This document shows positions 16,901 through 25,646 of a DNA stretch of 42,292 nucleotides, in pieces. Numbering within the stretch: the first letter of the stretch is position 1; the number at the start of each line of letters is the position of its first letter. The notes under the pieces are model-generated. The model searched no databases, was not told the DNA's origin, and was given only the letters and a program-made list of their open reading frames with translations. The stretch is from contig NZ_JACRAW010000084.1 in NCBI RefSeq assembly GCF_016213215.1, forward strand, positions 1 to 42,292, written 5' to 3'. The DNA comes from Bradyrhizobium sp. Lineage in GTDB: Bacteria > Pseudomonadota > Alphaproteobacteria > Rhizobiales > Xanthobacteraceae. Position numbers and translations under genes: made by a program.

Positions 16901-17426
16901 GGGCGTGCAGGCCGGCGACGCCCGCGGCGTCTTCCAGTACGCGGCGGCGCTGCTCGGGCTTGGCCTGGATGATCTCGCCGATCTTGCCCTGGTGGACGAG
17001 AGCCGGCGAGCGGGCCCCGGTGGCGGCGTCGGCGAACAGGATCTGCACGTCGCGCGCGCGCACGTCGCGGCCGTTGATGCGATAGACCGAGCCGGCCTCG
17101 CGCTCGATACGGCGGGAGATTTCGAGGAACTGGCTGTCATTGACGGCAGCCGGCGCCGAACGATCGGTGTTGTCGATCGACATGACCACTTCGGCGTGAT
17201 TGCGCGCCGGGCGGTTGCCCGAGCCGGCGAAGATCACGGCATCCATGTCGGCCGCGCGCAGCGACTTGTGTGAGGTCTCGCCCATTGCCCAGCGCAGCGC
17301 TTCGACCAGATTCGACTTGCCGCAGCCGTTCGGCCCGACCACGCCGGTGAGACCGGGGTCGATCACGAAGTCGGTTGGTTCGACGAACGACTTGAAACCG
17401 TGGAGGCGAAGGCGGGTGATCTTCAT
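13962..17426 (-). CDS. smc: Chromosome segregation ATPase SMC
   Basis: This is the condensin-type SMC that compacts and individualises sister chromosomes. The 1154-residue protein has Walker A (GPNGCGKSN, residues 32-40), a long coiled coil, a hinge domain at about 480-640 (GYEKALGAALGDDLDAP onward), the returning coiled coil rich in Glu, Ala and Arg, and a C-terminal head with the ABC signature LSGGEQALTALAL and Walker B VLDEVDAPLDDHN. The open frame extends 45 codons further upstream, but MKITRLRLHGFKSF is the family N-terminus, so ATG 17426 is chosen. It belongs to the conserved alphaproteobacterial cluster dciA-like / dsbA-like / smc. Kleisin partners scpA and scpB are not in the window. 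Confidence 0.97.
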   Translation of the reverse strand: MKITRLRLHGFKSFVEPTDFVIDPGLTGVVGPNGCGKSNLVEALRWAMGETSHKSLRAADMDAVIFAGSGNRPARNHAEVVMSIDNTDRSAPAAVNDSQFLEISRRIEREAGSVYRINGRDVRARDVQILFADAATGARSPALVHQGKIGEIIQAKPEQRRRVLEDAAGVAGLHARRHEAELRLKAAETNLTRVEDVIGQLAGQIEGLKKQARQAIRYREVAAKVRKAEATLFHLRWIAAHADVGESGHTHDLAVREMAERTREQAEAARIQAIRAAELPALREAEARAAAGLQRLTNARELLDREEQRAKERVGELARRLTQFEGDIARAQQQTSDAEIALQRLDSEDAELKEEIKSRVEKRSGVDERVADAEAVLTAAERQFAELTTALADLTAKRNQLEANVRTHRDRLARLDHEIAGVAAEEEKLAQETGSFGDLAELAAAVESAGQNLAACEAAAQASETAHIAARQTLEASRSPLNEADKRVQRLETEARTISKMVNSETKNLWPPIIDGVTVAKGYEKALGAALGDDLDAPVDPSAPMRWTNAGLRDGDPALPEGVERLADHVQAPSELARRLAQIGVVPRERGAELASQLKTGQRLVSPEGDVWRWDGFVAAAHAPTGAARRLAERARLVDIENELEQARIDAAIKRQALETAETELKAASAAEGAAREGWRAAQREVNAARERHAGAEREVNRHAARKSALSEAHSRLAADRSEAEAAHESASAALSELPPSFETETRLAAVRSDIESHRRLAAQVRAEAQALAREAELADRRLQAIQAERTEWQNRKEGAASHIETIQARIAELNTERAELENAPAIFAEKRSALISEIEFAENDRRVASDALAGAEIAMAETDRAAKTSLEALSSAREACARAEERMEGARRRLDDIEREIRDMLEIEPQAVAGLAEIEPGAELPPLHETEETLEKLRRDRERLGAVNLRAEEELREVEAQHTSLTTERDDLVEAIKRLRQGIQSLNREARERLLTSFEIVNNHFKRLFVELFGGGEAALHLIESDDPLEAGLEIIAKPPGKKPQTLSLLSGGEQALTALALIFAVFLTNPSPICVLDEVDAPLDDHNVERFCNLLNEMTKSTDTRFIIITHNPITMARMHRLFGVTMAERGVSQLVSVSLQEAVDILDQEVA

Positions 17427-17621
17427 GAACACGCTTCTCTGTTGGCAGGACGCGAATCTCCCTGCCGGGACAATACCATAGAAGGCAATGTCAGTGTGTG
17501 GCTGCCGCACCTGGCGGCTTGATGCTCGCCCGACAATGGCTGCGCCGTCGCTCAAGGGCAACCGGCGAAAAATGCTTTTCCCAAGGCTTTTGCAGGGCGA
17601 ATCAGGACCAAAACGTGAAGA

Positions 17622-18278
17622 TCAGCTCTTCAACAGCGGATTGATCTTCTTCGCAAATTCCTCGAACGAGGCGTCGCCCTTGATCTTGTCGCCATTGATG
17701 AAGAAGGTCGGCGTCGAATCGACCTTCAGCACTTCGCTTGCGTATTTCTGGTCGGCCACGATCTTGTCGAGCAGCGCCTGGTTCTTCAGGCAATCTTCTA
17801 CCTGCTGTTGGCTCAGCCCGGCCTGCTTGCCGATTCGCGCCAGCGTCTCGGTCGTGTTCTTCATCACCCAGTCATTCTGCTGGCGGAACAGCATGTCGGT
17901 GACGGCGAAATACTTGGCGGCGTCGCCATTGGCGATGCATCGCGACAGCATGGAGCCGGCGGCCGCTTTGATGTCGAGCGGGAACTCGCGGAAGATATAG
18001 CGCACCTTGCCGGTATCGATATATTCCGCCTTGATCTTCGGGAACACCTGCTCGTTGAACGTCGCGCAATGCGGGCAGGTCAACGAGGCGTATTCGGTGA
18101 TGGTGACGGAGGCGCTGGCCGGCCCGAGCGCCATGTCTGGCAGCGACACCGGCTTGGCTACGTCGGCAGCGGTTTGCGCCATCGCTTCCGTGATCAGCCG
18201 CAGCGGCGACACCCCGGCGAGCGCGGCAAGTCCGGTCAGCGAAAGCATGGTGGTGAAGGCGCGGCGCGTAAGGATCAA
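17622..18278 (-). CDS. Tat-exported DsbA-family thiol:disulfide oxidoreductase
   Basis: A periplasmic thioredoxin-fold protein of the DsbA family, 218 residues. The N-terminus MILTRRAFTTMLSLTGLAAL has a twin-arginine motif and hydrophobic stretch, pointing to Tat export. The active site is C68-P-H-C71, with the cis-Pro loop STPTFFING near residue 185. I choose TTG 18278 because GGGAGTGGA lies at the right distance and it begins just before the twin arginines; longer TTG-initiated versions are less likely. It could act as an oxidase or, like some family members, as an isomerase. It lies between smc and the dciA-like gene, a gene order conserved in Rhizobiales. Confidence 0.9.
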   Translation of the reverse strand: MILTRRAFTTMLSLTGLAALAGVSPLRLITEAMAQTAADVAKPVSLPDMALGPASASVTITEYASLTCPHCATFNEQVFPKIKAEYIDTGKVRYIFREFPLDIKAAAGSMLSRCIANGDAAKYFAVTDMLFRQQNDWVMKNTTETLARIGKQAGLSQQQVEDCLKNQALLDKIVADQKYASEVLKVDSTPTFFINGDKIKGDASFEEFAKKINPLLKS

Positions 18279-18395
18279 GGTCCACTCCCGGATTGGCGTA
18301 GGCTCGCCCAAGGTTCCCAATTGATTGGCATGTCGCTAGCTCGAAACGGCACCTCTGGCAATGGCGGGCTGTAAGGTCGGGTTCAGACTGGAGGC

Positions 18396-18875
18396 TCAAT
18401 TTCGCTTGATTGCGGCCCCGAGCCGCGCCAGCGCCGACCGCAGCTCCTCATCGTCGATTTGGCCGAGCGTTTCAGCAACCTCGGCCACGGCTTTCTGATC
18501 GGGGCTTTTCGGCCGTGGCGGCCGGGTCCGGCGCGACAGGGGGGCTTGGCGGAATGCCAGCTTTCCGACCGCGCTCCAGCCGAAGAAGCGATTGACCCGC
18601 TCCAGGATGACGTCAGAGGAATGCTGGATTTCCAGCGCCATCGGTCCTTCGACCCGCAGCACCAGAGTTGCCGGCTCCTGGGGCCGGCCCTCGACGGGTC
18701 GCGGCCATTGCATCTTCAGGGGCTCCGAATGGGCGGCGATCTCGGCACCTGCGATCTCGCCCCACCGCGTCACCAGTTCGCGCGCGGCAAAGCCCTGCTT
18801 GGCATAGGCGTCGGCAAAGACGTCGCTGAGCAGCAGCGAGAGCGGCTTGGCGTTGGTGGGACGGGGCTTGGACAT
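18396..18875 (-). CDS. DciA-like protein (DUF721)
   Basis: A 159-residue protein of the DUF721 family, whose founding members are DciA replicative-helicase operators that assist loading of DnaB in bacteria without DnaC or DnaI. The conserved core is the region of residues about 10-95 (LLSDVFADAYAKQGF, VTRWGEIAGAEIAAHSEPLK, LVLRVEGPMALEIQHSS), a KH-like fold. The C-terminal half is Pro- and Arg-rich and probably disordered. The start is ATG 18875. It diverges from mutY across a region with a palindromic repeat. The helicase-loading role is inferred from the family and not shown by context, apart from the nearby smc and mutY. Confidence 0.85.
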   Translation of the reverse strand: MSKPRPTNAKPLSLLLSDVFADAYAKQGFAARELVTRWGEIAGAEIAAHSEPLKMQWPRPVEGRPQEPATLVLRVEGPMALEIQHSSDVILERVNRFFGWSAVGKLAFRQAPLSRRTRPPRPKSPDQKAVAEVAETLGQIDDEELRSALARLGAAIKRN

Positions 18876-18919
18876 GGCGTCTTATATCATCGTGCGCCGT
18901 TGGCCGGAAATTCCCCGGT

Positions 18920-19009
18920 CGTCATGGCCTGGCTTGCCCAGGCTTGTCCTGGCCATCCACGCCACCAGGAAGAAAGACGTGGATGCGCGCGACGAGCACG
19001 CGCATGACG
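18920..19009. repeat. Palindromic intergenic repeat (family B, copy 1)
   Basis: The element runs from CGTCATG to CATGACG, with inner arms GGCCATCCACG and CGTGGATG. It resembles copies at 24971 and 31431 in this window. It lies just upstream of mutY, whose ATG is 36 bp beyond it. Confidence 0.8.
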
Positions 19010-19044
19010 TGGAGAGACTTGCAACGGGCAGCTACACTATTTCC

Positions 19045-20160
19045 ATGAGCTCTTTCGCCGCCATCAAGATGAAACCGCAAGAAGTTCCAGCGGGCGCCAG
19101 CCCCACGCGCCTGCTTGACTGGTACGACCGGCATCGCCGCAGATTGCCGTGGCGCGCGGCTGCGGGGGATGTGCCGGACCCCTACAAGGTGTGGCTGTCG
19201 GAAATCATGCTGCAGCAGACCGGCGTGAAGACGGTCGGGCCGTATTTCAAAAAGTTCATCGCGCGCTGGCCGGATGTCATCTCCCTCGGCCGCGCTTCGC
19301 TCGATGACGTGCTGCGGATGTGGGCCGGGCTCGGCTACTACTCGCGGGCGCGCAACCTCCATGCTTGCGCGGTTGCGGTGGTGCGCGACCATGGCGGGGT
19401 TTTCCCGGACACCGAAGAAGGCCTGCGGGCGCTGCCGGGCATCGGGCCGTATACGGCGGCCGCCATTGCCGCGATCGCCTTCGACCAGCGCACAATGCCT
19501 GTCGACGGCAATATCGAGCGCGTGGTGTCGCGGCTGTACGCGGTCGAGGACGAGCTGCCGCAGGCCAAGCCGCTGATCCGGCGGTTGGCCGCGACGCTGC
19601 TCGCCGAACGGCGCGCCGGCGACGAGAAGTCTCGCGCCGGCGACAGCGCCCAGGCGCTGATGGATCTTGGCTCCTCGATCTGCACGCCGAAAAAGCCTGC
19701 CTGCGTGCTGTGTCCGCTGAGCGAGGACTGTGCGGCGCGCGCGCAATCTGCGCCGGAGACGTTTCCGCGCAAGGCGCCGAAAAAGACCGGCGCGCTGCGC
19801 CGCGGTGCGGCCTTTGTTGTCACCCGCGGCGATCAGCTTTTGGTACGCACACGCCCGGAGAAGGGATTGCTCGGCGGCATGACCGAAGTGCCCGGCTCGG
19901 AGTGGGCCGTCGGCCAGGACGACAAGACCGCGCGGCTCCAGTCGCCTGATCTGAAAGGCGTCACGCGCTGGCACCGCAAGGCGGGCGTGGTCACCCACGT
20001 CTTCACGCATTTTCCGCTTGAGCTCGTGACCTATACCGCGCGCGTTGGCCCGCGGACGCGCGCGCCGCAAGGCATGCGCTGGGTGCCGCTCGCGACGTTG
20101 CAGGACGAAGCGCTGCCGAACGTCATGCGAAAGGTGGTCGCACACGCGCTGGATCTTTGA
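19045..20160 (+). CDS. mutY: A/G-specific adenine DNA glycosylase MutY
   Basis: This enzyme removes adenine mispaired with 8-oxoguanine. The 371-residue protein has the helix-hairpin-helix GPD glycosylase domain with catalytic E53 (LSEIMLQQT), the hairpin LPGIGPYTAAAI (130-141) and catalytic D154 (PVDGNIERV). Its [4Fe-4S] ligands C213-x6-C220-x2-C223-x5-C229 are all present. From about residue 245 a NUDIX-like domain (RRGAAFVVTRGDQLLVRTRP) recognises 8-oxoG. The frame is open from 18847, but ATG 19045 gives a normal N-terminus; a downstream ATG at MKPQEV is an alternative. The position beside the dciA-like, dsbA-like and smc genes is conserved in Rhizobiales. Confidence 0.96.
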   Translation: MSSFAAIKMKPQEVPAGASPTRLLDWYDRHRRRLPWRAAAGDVPDPYKVWLSEIMLQQTGVKTVGPYFKKFIARWPDVISLGRASLDDVLRMWAGLGYYSRARNLHACAVAVVRDHGGVFPDTEEGLRALPGIGPYTAAAIAAIAFDQRTMPVDGNIERVVSRLYAVEDELPQAKPLIRRLAATLLAERRAGDEKSRAGDSAQALMDLGSSICTPKKPACVLCPLSEDCAARAQSAPETFPRKAPKKTGALRRGAAFVVTRGDQLLVRTRPEKGLLGGMTEVPGSEWAVGQDDKTARLQSPDLKGVTRWHRKAGVVTHVFTHFPLELVTYTARVGPRTRAPQGMRWVPLATLQDEALPNVMRKVVAHALDL

Positions 20161-20240
20161 TCGGCCACCGGTCGAAACAGGCACGCTATGGACGGAGCGA
20201 AAGAGCCTCGCTAACTTCAGGTTTTCCCGCGAGGACCGAC

Positions 20241-20861
20241 ATGCTCAAGCTCTACTACGCCCCCGGCACCTGTGCGCTCGCCACCCATATTGTCCTTGAG
20301 GAGGCCGGCGCCTCGTATACGACCGAGCGGATCGACTTCAAGAGCAACCAGCAGAACAGTCCGGAATATCTTTCGATCAATCCCAAGGGGCGTGTGCCCT
20401 CGCTGGTGACCGACCGCGGCATCCTGACCGAGACGCCGGCGATGCTGGCCTTCATCGCGCAAACCTTTCCCAAGGCGAAACTGGCTCCGCTCGACGATGC
20501 CTTTGCGTTCGCCCAGGTACAGGCCTTCAACAGCTATCTCTGCTCCACAGTGCATGTCGCGCACGCGCACCGCATGCGCGGCTATCGCTGGGCCGGCGAG
20601 GAGAGCTCCTTCGCCGACATGAAGCGCATGGTGCCGAAGACGGTCGGCGCGTGCTTTGCGCTGATCGAGCGCGAGATGCTCAAGGGGCCGTGGGTGATGG
20701 GCGAGAGCTACACGGTCTGCGACGCCTACCTGTTCACGCTGTCCGGGTGGTTAGAGGTTGACGGCGTCGACATCGCAACGCTGCCGAAGGTGGCGGATCA
20801 TCGCCGGCGCATGGCCGAGCGGCCGGCAGTGCGCAAGGTGGTGGCGGAGGAGAAGGCGTAA
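20241..20861 (+). CDS. Glutathione S-transferase family protein
   Basis: A 206-residue cytosolic GST. The N-terminal thioredoxin-like domain begins MLKLYYAPGTCALATHIVLEEAG, where the SPGxCS/APGTCA motif of beta-class GSTs places a Cys or Ser near the glutathione thiol. NPKGRVPSLVTDRGILTETPAML supplies the cis-Pro and the glutathione gamma-glutamyl site. A helical C-terminal domain follows. The substrate is unknown. The start is ATG 20241 with GAGGA upstream. mutY ends 80 bp before, and the lysR gene converges from the right. Confidence 0.93.
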   Translation: MLKLYYAPGTCALATHIVLEEAGASYTTERIDFKSNQQNSPEYLSINPKGRVPSLVTDRGILTETPAMLAFIAQTFPKAKLAPLDDAFAFAQVQAFNSYLCSTVHVAHAHRMRGYRWAGEESSFADMKRMVPKTVGACFALIEREMLKGPWVMGESYTVCDAYLFTLSGWLEVDGVDIATLPKVADHRRRMAERPAVRKVVAEEKA

Positions 20862-20927
20862 GGCGCGGTCGAATTGCTCTCCGTGGGTCCCCGGGGCTGC
20901 TCGAGGGAGCCTTGTTGAGCCCACTTT

Positions 20928-21851
20928 CTACGTAGCCCTTCGTTTCTCCCGCTCCAGTTCTCGACCCGTCTGAAGCATCAGCTTGCGCAGCCAGATCGAG
21001 CCGGGGTCCATCTGCGCGCGCGTCGGGTAGAACATGAACTGCTCGTCGATGCCGGGATCGAGCGGCGGCGTCACGACCGCGAGCGACAATCGCCGGGATA
21101 GCGCTGCGATGAGGCGGCGCGGCACGAACGCCACGAGATCAGTGCGCGCGACCACGTGCAGCGCCTCGATATAGCCCGGCACGACCAGCGCGATGCGGCG
21201 CGCGATGCCCTTGCTGCGCAGCCAGCTGTCGATCAGGTCCTCGTTCTGGCCGCGGATGATCACCGCAACGTGCCGCGCTGAGAGGAACGCCTCGCGCTGC
21301 TTCAGCCTGGCTCCGACCGGATGACCGCGCCGCACCGCCAGCGCGTCGCTGTCGCTATAGAGAAGCTGGCGGTGGAAGCCCTTGAAGGCATCGCCGATCG
21401 AGATCACGACATCGATGGTGCGGGCGAACTCCGCATGGAAAATCGCAGGTCCCCGCCATGGCACCACGTCGATGCGAACGTTCGGCGCAAGGCGCGTGAC
21501 CTTCTCCATCAGCGGGGGCATCAGCAGTTCGACCGCGAGATCCGGCATCATCAGGCGGAACTGCCGCTCGCTCCTTGCCGCATCGAAGGCGTCGGGAACG
21601 AAGAGCCCGCGCACCTGATCAAGCGCCTGCGCCAAGGGTGCGCGCAGGGCTTGCGCCCGCGGCGTAAGCTCCATCCGCGCGCCGGTGCGAACCAGCAGCG
21701 GGTCGCCGAAGATCGCGCGCAGTCGCTGCAGCGCGTGGCTCGCCGCGGGTTGCGACAGGCCGATCCGCATCGCCGCGCGGCTGACGCTGGCCTCTCGCAG
21801 CAGCGCGTCGAGTGCGTTTAGCAGATTGAGATCAAGCGAATTCAAATTCAC
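20928..21851 (-). CDS. LysR-type transcriptional regulator (NodD-like branch)
   Basis: A 307-residue LysR regulator. The winged helix-turn-helix covers residues 5-65 (LDLNLLNALDALLREASVSRAAMRIGLSQPAASHALQRLR). A substrate-binding domain runs from about 95 to 300. The opening LDLNLLNALDAL and LLVRTGARMELTPRA resemble the NodD/NahR-type branch. I prefer GTG 21851, which aligns with NodD starts; ATG 21869 in frame is an alternative. Neither has a clear ribosome binding site. It is transcribed divergently from the SnoaL-like gene, so it probably controls that gene and itself through the AT-rich 90-bp interval. The inducer is unknown. Confidence 0.9.
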   Translation of the reverse strand: MNLNSLDLNLLNALDALLREASVSRAAMRIGLSQPAASHALQRLRAIFGDPLLVRTGARMELTPRAQALRAPLAQALDQVRGLFVPDAFDAARSERQFRLMMPDLAVELLMPPLMEKVTRLAPNVRIDVVPWRGPAIFHAEFARTIDVVISIGDAFKGFHRQLLYSDSDALAVRRGHPVGARLKQREAFLSARHVAVIIRGQNEDLIDSWLRSKGIARRIALVVPGYIEALHVVARTDLVAFVPRRLIAALSRRLSLAVVTPPLDPGIDEQFMFYPTRAQMDPGSIWLRKLMLQTGRELEREKRRAT

Positions 21852-21941
21852 AAAGCGAATACATATCATAATATCTATCGATTGGAAGAATTGTACCGCG
21901 GTGGCGATGATCGGCCGTCATTCATGAACGGAGATGCCCTC
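21852..21941. promoter_or_regulatory. Divergent lysR / SnoaL-like promoter interval
   Basis: This 90-bp interval starts with an AT-rich stretch (ACATATCATAATATCTATCG, 21861-21880) that stands out in a GC-rich genome and carries the small palindrome ATCGAT. It is the natural place for a LysR-type operator. I could not define a convincing full operator or a -35/-10 pair. Confidence 0.45.
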
Positions 21942-22385
21942 ATGAGCGCTGCCACAAACAAGAGACTGATCCAGCAAATTTTTGCTGTCGCGGGAAATCC
22001 CGATCCCTCCGCGCGCGACCGGGCGTTGTTCACCGCAAGCCTCGCCGACGATGCCACCTGGGTGGTGACCGGCCAATATTCGTGGTCACGCACGTTTGCC
22101 GGAAAGGTTTCGATCCTGAACGATCTGCACGGTCACGTCCGCTCACGGCTCAAGGAGCGGGCGCGGACTGTCGCCCATAACTTCATCGCGGACGGCGACT
22201 ACGTCGTGGTCGAAGCGAAGGGCGACAACGTCACCACCGAAGGGGCGCGCTACGACAACGACTATTGCCTGGTGTTTCGGCTCGAGGACGGGAAAATCAA
22301 GGAAGTGCGGGAATATTGCGACTCGATCCTGACCGAAAAGGCGCTCGGGCGCTTTCCGGAGCCGCCTGCCGTGCGAGTGAGCTGA
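21942..22385 (+). CDS. SnoaL-like / NTF2-fold protein
   Basis: A 147-residue protein of the SnoaL-like polyketide cyclase/NTF2 superfamily. The fold is suggested by the initial helix (NKRLIQQIFAVAG), ADDATWVVTGQYSWSRTFAGKVSILNDL as the pocket helix-strand pair, and VVVEAKGDNVTTEGARYDNDYCLVFRLEDGKIKEVREYCDS as the long sheet. Family members are small enzymes or ligand binders of varied function; the substrate is unknown. The start is ATG 21942, eight bases after GGAG; ATG 21924 in frame has no such site. It is divergent from, and probably controlled by, the LysR regulator. Confidence 0.85.
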   Translation: MSAATNKRLIQQIFAVAGNPDPSARDRALFTASLADDATWVVTGQYSWSRTFAGKVSILNDLHGHVRSRLKERARTVAHNFIADGDYVVVEAKGDNVTTEGARYDNDYCLVFRLEDGKIKEVREYCDSILTEKALGRFPEPPAVRVS

Positions 22386-22493
22386 GTGCTATCGTGATTC
22401 CCGGGAAGCCGGATCTCGCGCGGCAACCTCAGGATTCCTGGTCCACGCGCAAGCGCGTGTCCGGAAATGACGGACACGGTGATAAACGGCAGC
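22386..22493. repeat. Repeat-like intergenic sequence between SnoaL-like gene and ccrM
   Basis: The 108-bp convergent interval contains GATTCCCGG...CAGGATTCCTGG, the hairpin CGCGCAAGCGCG (22448-22459) and TCCGGAAATGACGGA. This composition resembles the family C element at 8231 in a degraded form. It may also act as a terminator. Confidence 0.5.
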
Positions 22494-24027
<1,534 letters not shown>

Positions 24028-24957
24028 ATGCGTTACGATGATTTCCGCCGCAGTGACGACATCGAAGACCGTCGCGGCGAAGAGGGCGGAATGGGTGGCG
24101 GCGGCGGCTTCGGCCTGCCGATGGGCGGCGGCGGGCTCGGTATCGGCACGATCATCGTGCTCGGCCTGGTCGGCTATGCGTTCGGCATTGATCCTCGCAT
24201 CCTGATCGGCGGCGCGGAGATTCTGTCTGGCGGCGGTGCGCCGACCTACCAGGCCGATCGCAGATCGGGCCCGGCCAAGACGGGCGCCCCGAAGGATGAA
24301 ATGGGCGACATGATCTCCGGCATCCTGGGCGAGATCGATGATCGCTGGAGCGAGATCTTCCAGGCCAGCGGCCAGAAGTATACCGGGCCGCGCATCGTCC
24401 TGTTCCGCAACGCAACCAATGGCGGCCGCTGCGGCATGGCGCAATCCGCCATGGGGCCGTTCTACTGTCCGCCGGATCGGCAGATCTTCCTCGATACCGG
24501 CTTCTTCCGGCAGGTCGAGACGCGCTTCCGCGGCTGCACGGGCAGCGCCTGCAAGTTCACCACGGCCTACATCATCGCGCATGAAGCCGGCCACCATGTG
24601 CAGAACCTGCTCGGCGTCCTGCCGCGCGTGACCCGCCTGCAGCAGCAGGCTGGCAGCCGGTCGGAAGCCAACGCGCTGCAGGTGAAGGTGGAACTGCAGG
24701 CGGACTGCCTCTCGGGCGTCTGGGTCAATCGCGAAGCCAAGAAACGCCCGAACTTCCTCGAACCGGGCGACATCGAAGCGGCGTTGACCACGGCCTCGGC
24801 CATCGGCGATGATACGCTACAGCGACAGTCCACCGGGCGTGTTGTGCCGGATTCCTTCACCCACGGCTCGGCCGAGCAGCGTAAGCGCTGGTTCATGATC
24901 GGCTATCAGCAGGGAACGGTGCAGGCCTGCAACACCTTTGGCGCAGCGTCGCTGTAA
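24028..24957 (+). CDS. Neutral zinc metallopeptidase (YpfJ family)
   Basis: A 309-residue membrane-anchored putative metallopeptidase of the neutral zinc metallopeptidase/YpfJ family. After a charged, Gly-rich N-terminus (MRYDDFRRSDDIEDRRGEEG, then poly-Gly) comes one membrane segment (about 38-55) and a domain with the zinc motif H185-E186-A-G-H189-H190. The preceding segment with conserved Cys (GRCGMAQSAMGPFYCPPDR) and the following VELQADCLSGVW, whose Glu or Asp probably completes the site, are family-typical. The substrate and physiological role are unknown. The start is ATG 24028 with a good ribosome binding site. It is separated from moaB by a palindromic repeat. Confidence 0.92.
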   Translation: MRYDDFRRSDDIEDRRGEEGGMGGGGGFGLPMGGGGLGIGTIIVLGLVGYAFGIDPRILIGGAEILSGGGAPTYQADRRSGPAKTGAPKDEMGDMISGILGEIDDRWSEIFQASGQKYTGPRIVLFRNATNGGRCGMAQSAMGPFYCPPDRQIFLDTGFFRQVETRFRGCTGSACKFTTAYIIAHEAGHHVQNLLGVLPRVTRLQQQAGSRSEANALQVKVELQADCLSGVWVNREAKKRPNFLEPGDIEAALTTASAIGDDTLQRQSTGRVVPDSFTHGSAEQRKRWFMIGYQQGTVQACNTFGAASL

Positions 24958-24970
24958 CGAGCATGGATTT

Positions 24971-25045
24971 CGTGGCCGGGCTTGTCCCGGCCATCCACGG
25001 TTTGTAAGTCCATGACGTGGATGCCGGCACAGGCCGGGCATGACG
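24971..25045. repeat. Palindromic intergenic repeat (family B, copy 2)
   Basis: The arms CGTGGCCGGG...CCGGCCATCCACG and CGTGGATGCCGGC...GCCGGGCATGACG match the copies at 18920 and 31431. The element ends directly at the moaB ribosome binding site (GAGAGGAAG, 25045-25053), so its folding could affect moaB translation. Confidence 0.8.
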
Positions 25046-25058
25046 AGAGGAAGCAGTA

Positions 25059-25616
25059 ATGTCCGCCACCGGCGAGCCAAAACAATTCGTCCCGCTCAAC
25101 ATCGCGGTGCTGACGATCTCCGACACCCGTTCGCTGGCCGACGACAAATCCGGCACGACGCTGGCGGATCGATTGACGGCGGCGGGGCATCATCTGGCGG
25201 GACGCGAGGTCGTCGTTGACGACGCCGACCCCATCCGCAGCGTCGTCAGGCGATGGATCGCCGATCCTTCCGTCGACGTCGTGATCACGACGGGCGGCAC
25301 CGGCTTCACAGGCCGTGACGTCACGCCGGAAGCGGTCGAGCCGCTGTTCGAGAAGCGGATGGACGGCTTCTCGATCGCCTTCCACATGTTGAGTTACGGC
25401 AAGATCGGCACCTCGACCATTCAGAGTCGCGCCACCGCAGGGGTTGCCGGTGCCACCTACATCTTCTGTCTGCCAGGTTCGCCGGGCGCGTGCCGCGATG
25501 CCTGGGACGGCATCCTGGCAGCCCAGCTCGACTACCGCACGCGGCCGTGCAACTTCGTCGAGATCATGCCGAGGCTTGACGAGCACCTGCGGCGGCCCAA
25601 GGCCAAGGGCGCCTGA
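25059..25616 (+). CDS. moaB: Molybdenum cofactor biosynthesis protein MoaB
   Basis: A MoaB/MogA-type protein that adenylylates molybdopterin before metal insertion, in the cytosol. The 185-residue protein has the molybdopterin-binding signature ITTGGTGFTGRDVTPEA at about residues 76-92, the N-terminal strand NIAVLTISDTRSLADDKSG, and the LPGSPGACRDAWD loop that contacts the pterin. The start is ATG 25059 with GAGAGGAAG upstream. No other moa or mog genes are near. The gene converges on the MarR-GNAT gene, with 30 bp between. Confidence 0.95.
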   Translation: MSATGEPKQFVPLNIAVLTISDTRSLADDKSGTTLADRLTAAGHHLAGREVVVDDADPIRSVVRRWIADPSVDVVITTGGTGFTGRDVTPEAVEPLFEKRMDGFSIAFHMLSYGKIGTSTIQSRATAGVAGATYIFCLPGSPGACRDAWDGILAAQLDYRTRPCNFVEIMPRLDEHLRRPKAKGA

Positions 25617-25646
25617 GCATCGCTCGACACGTCGCCACGCGGGGCG

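Noticed and set aside
17427..17561. N-terminal extension of SMC
   Set aside because: The 45 extra residues are not family-like, while MKITRLRLHGFKSF at 17426 is the standard SMC N-terminus.
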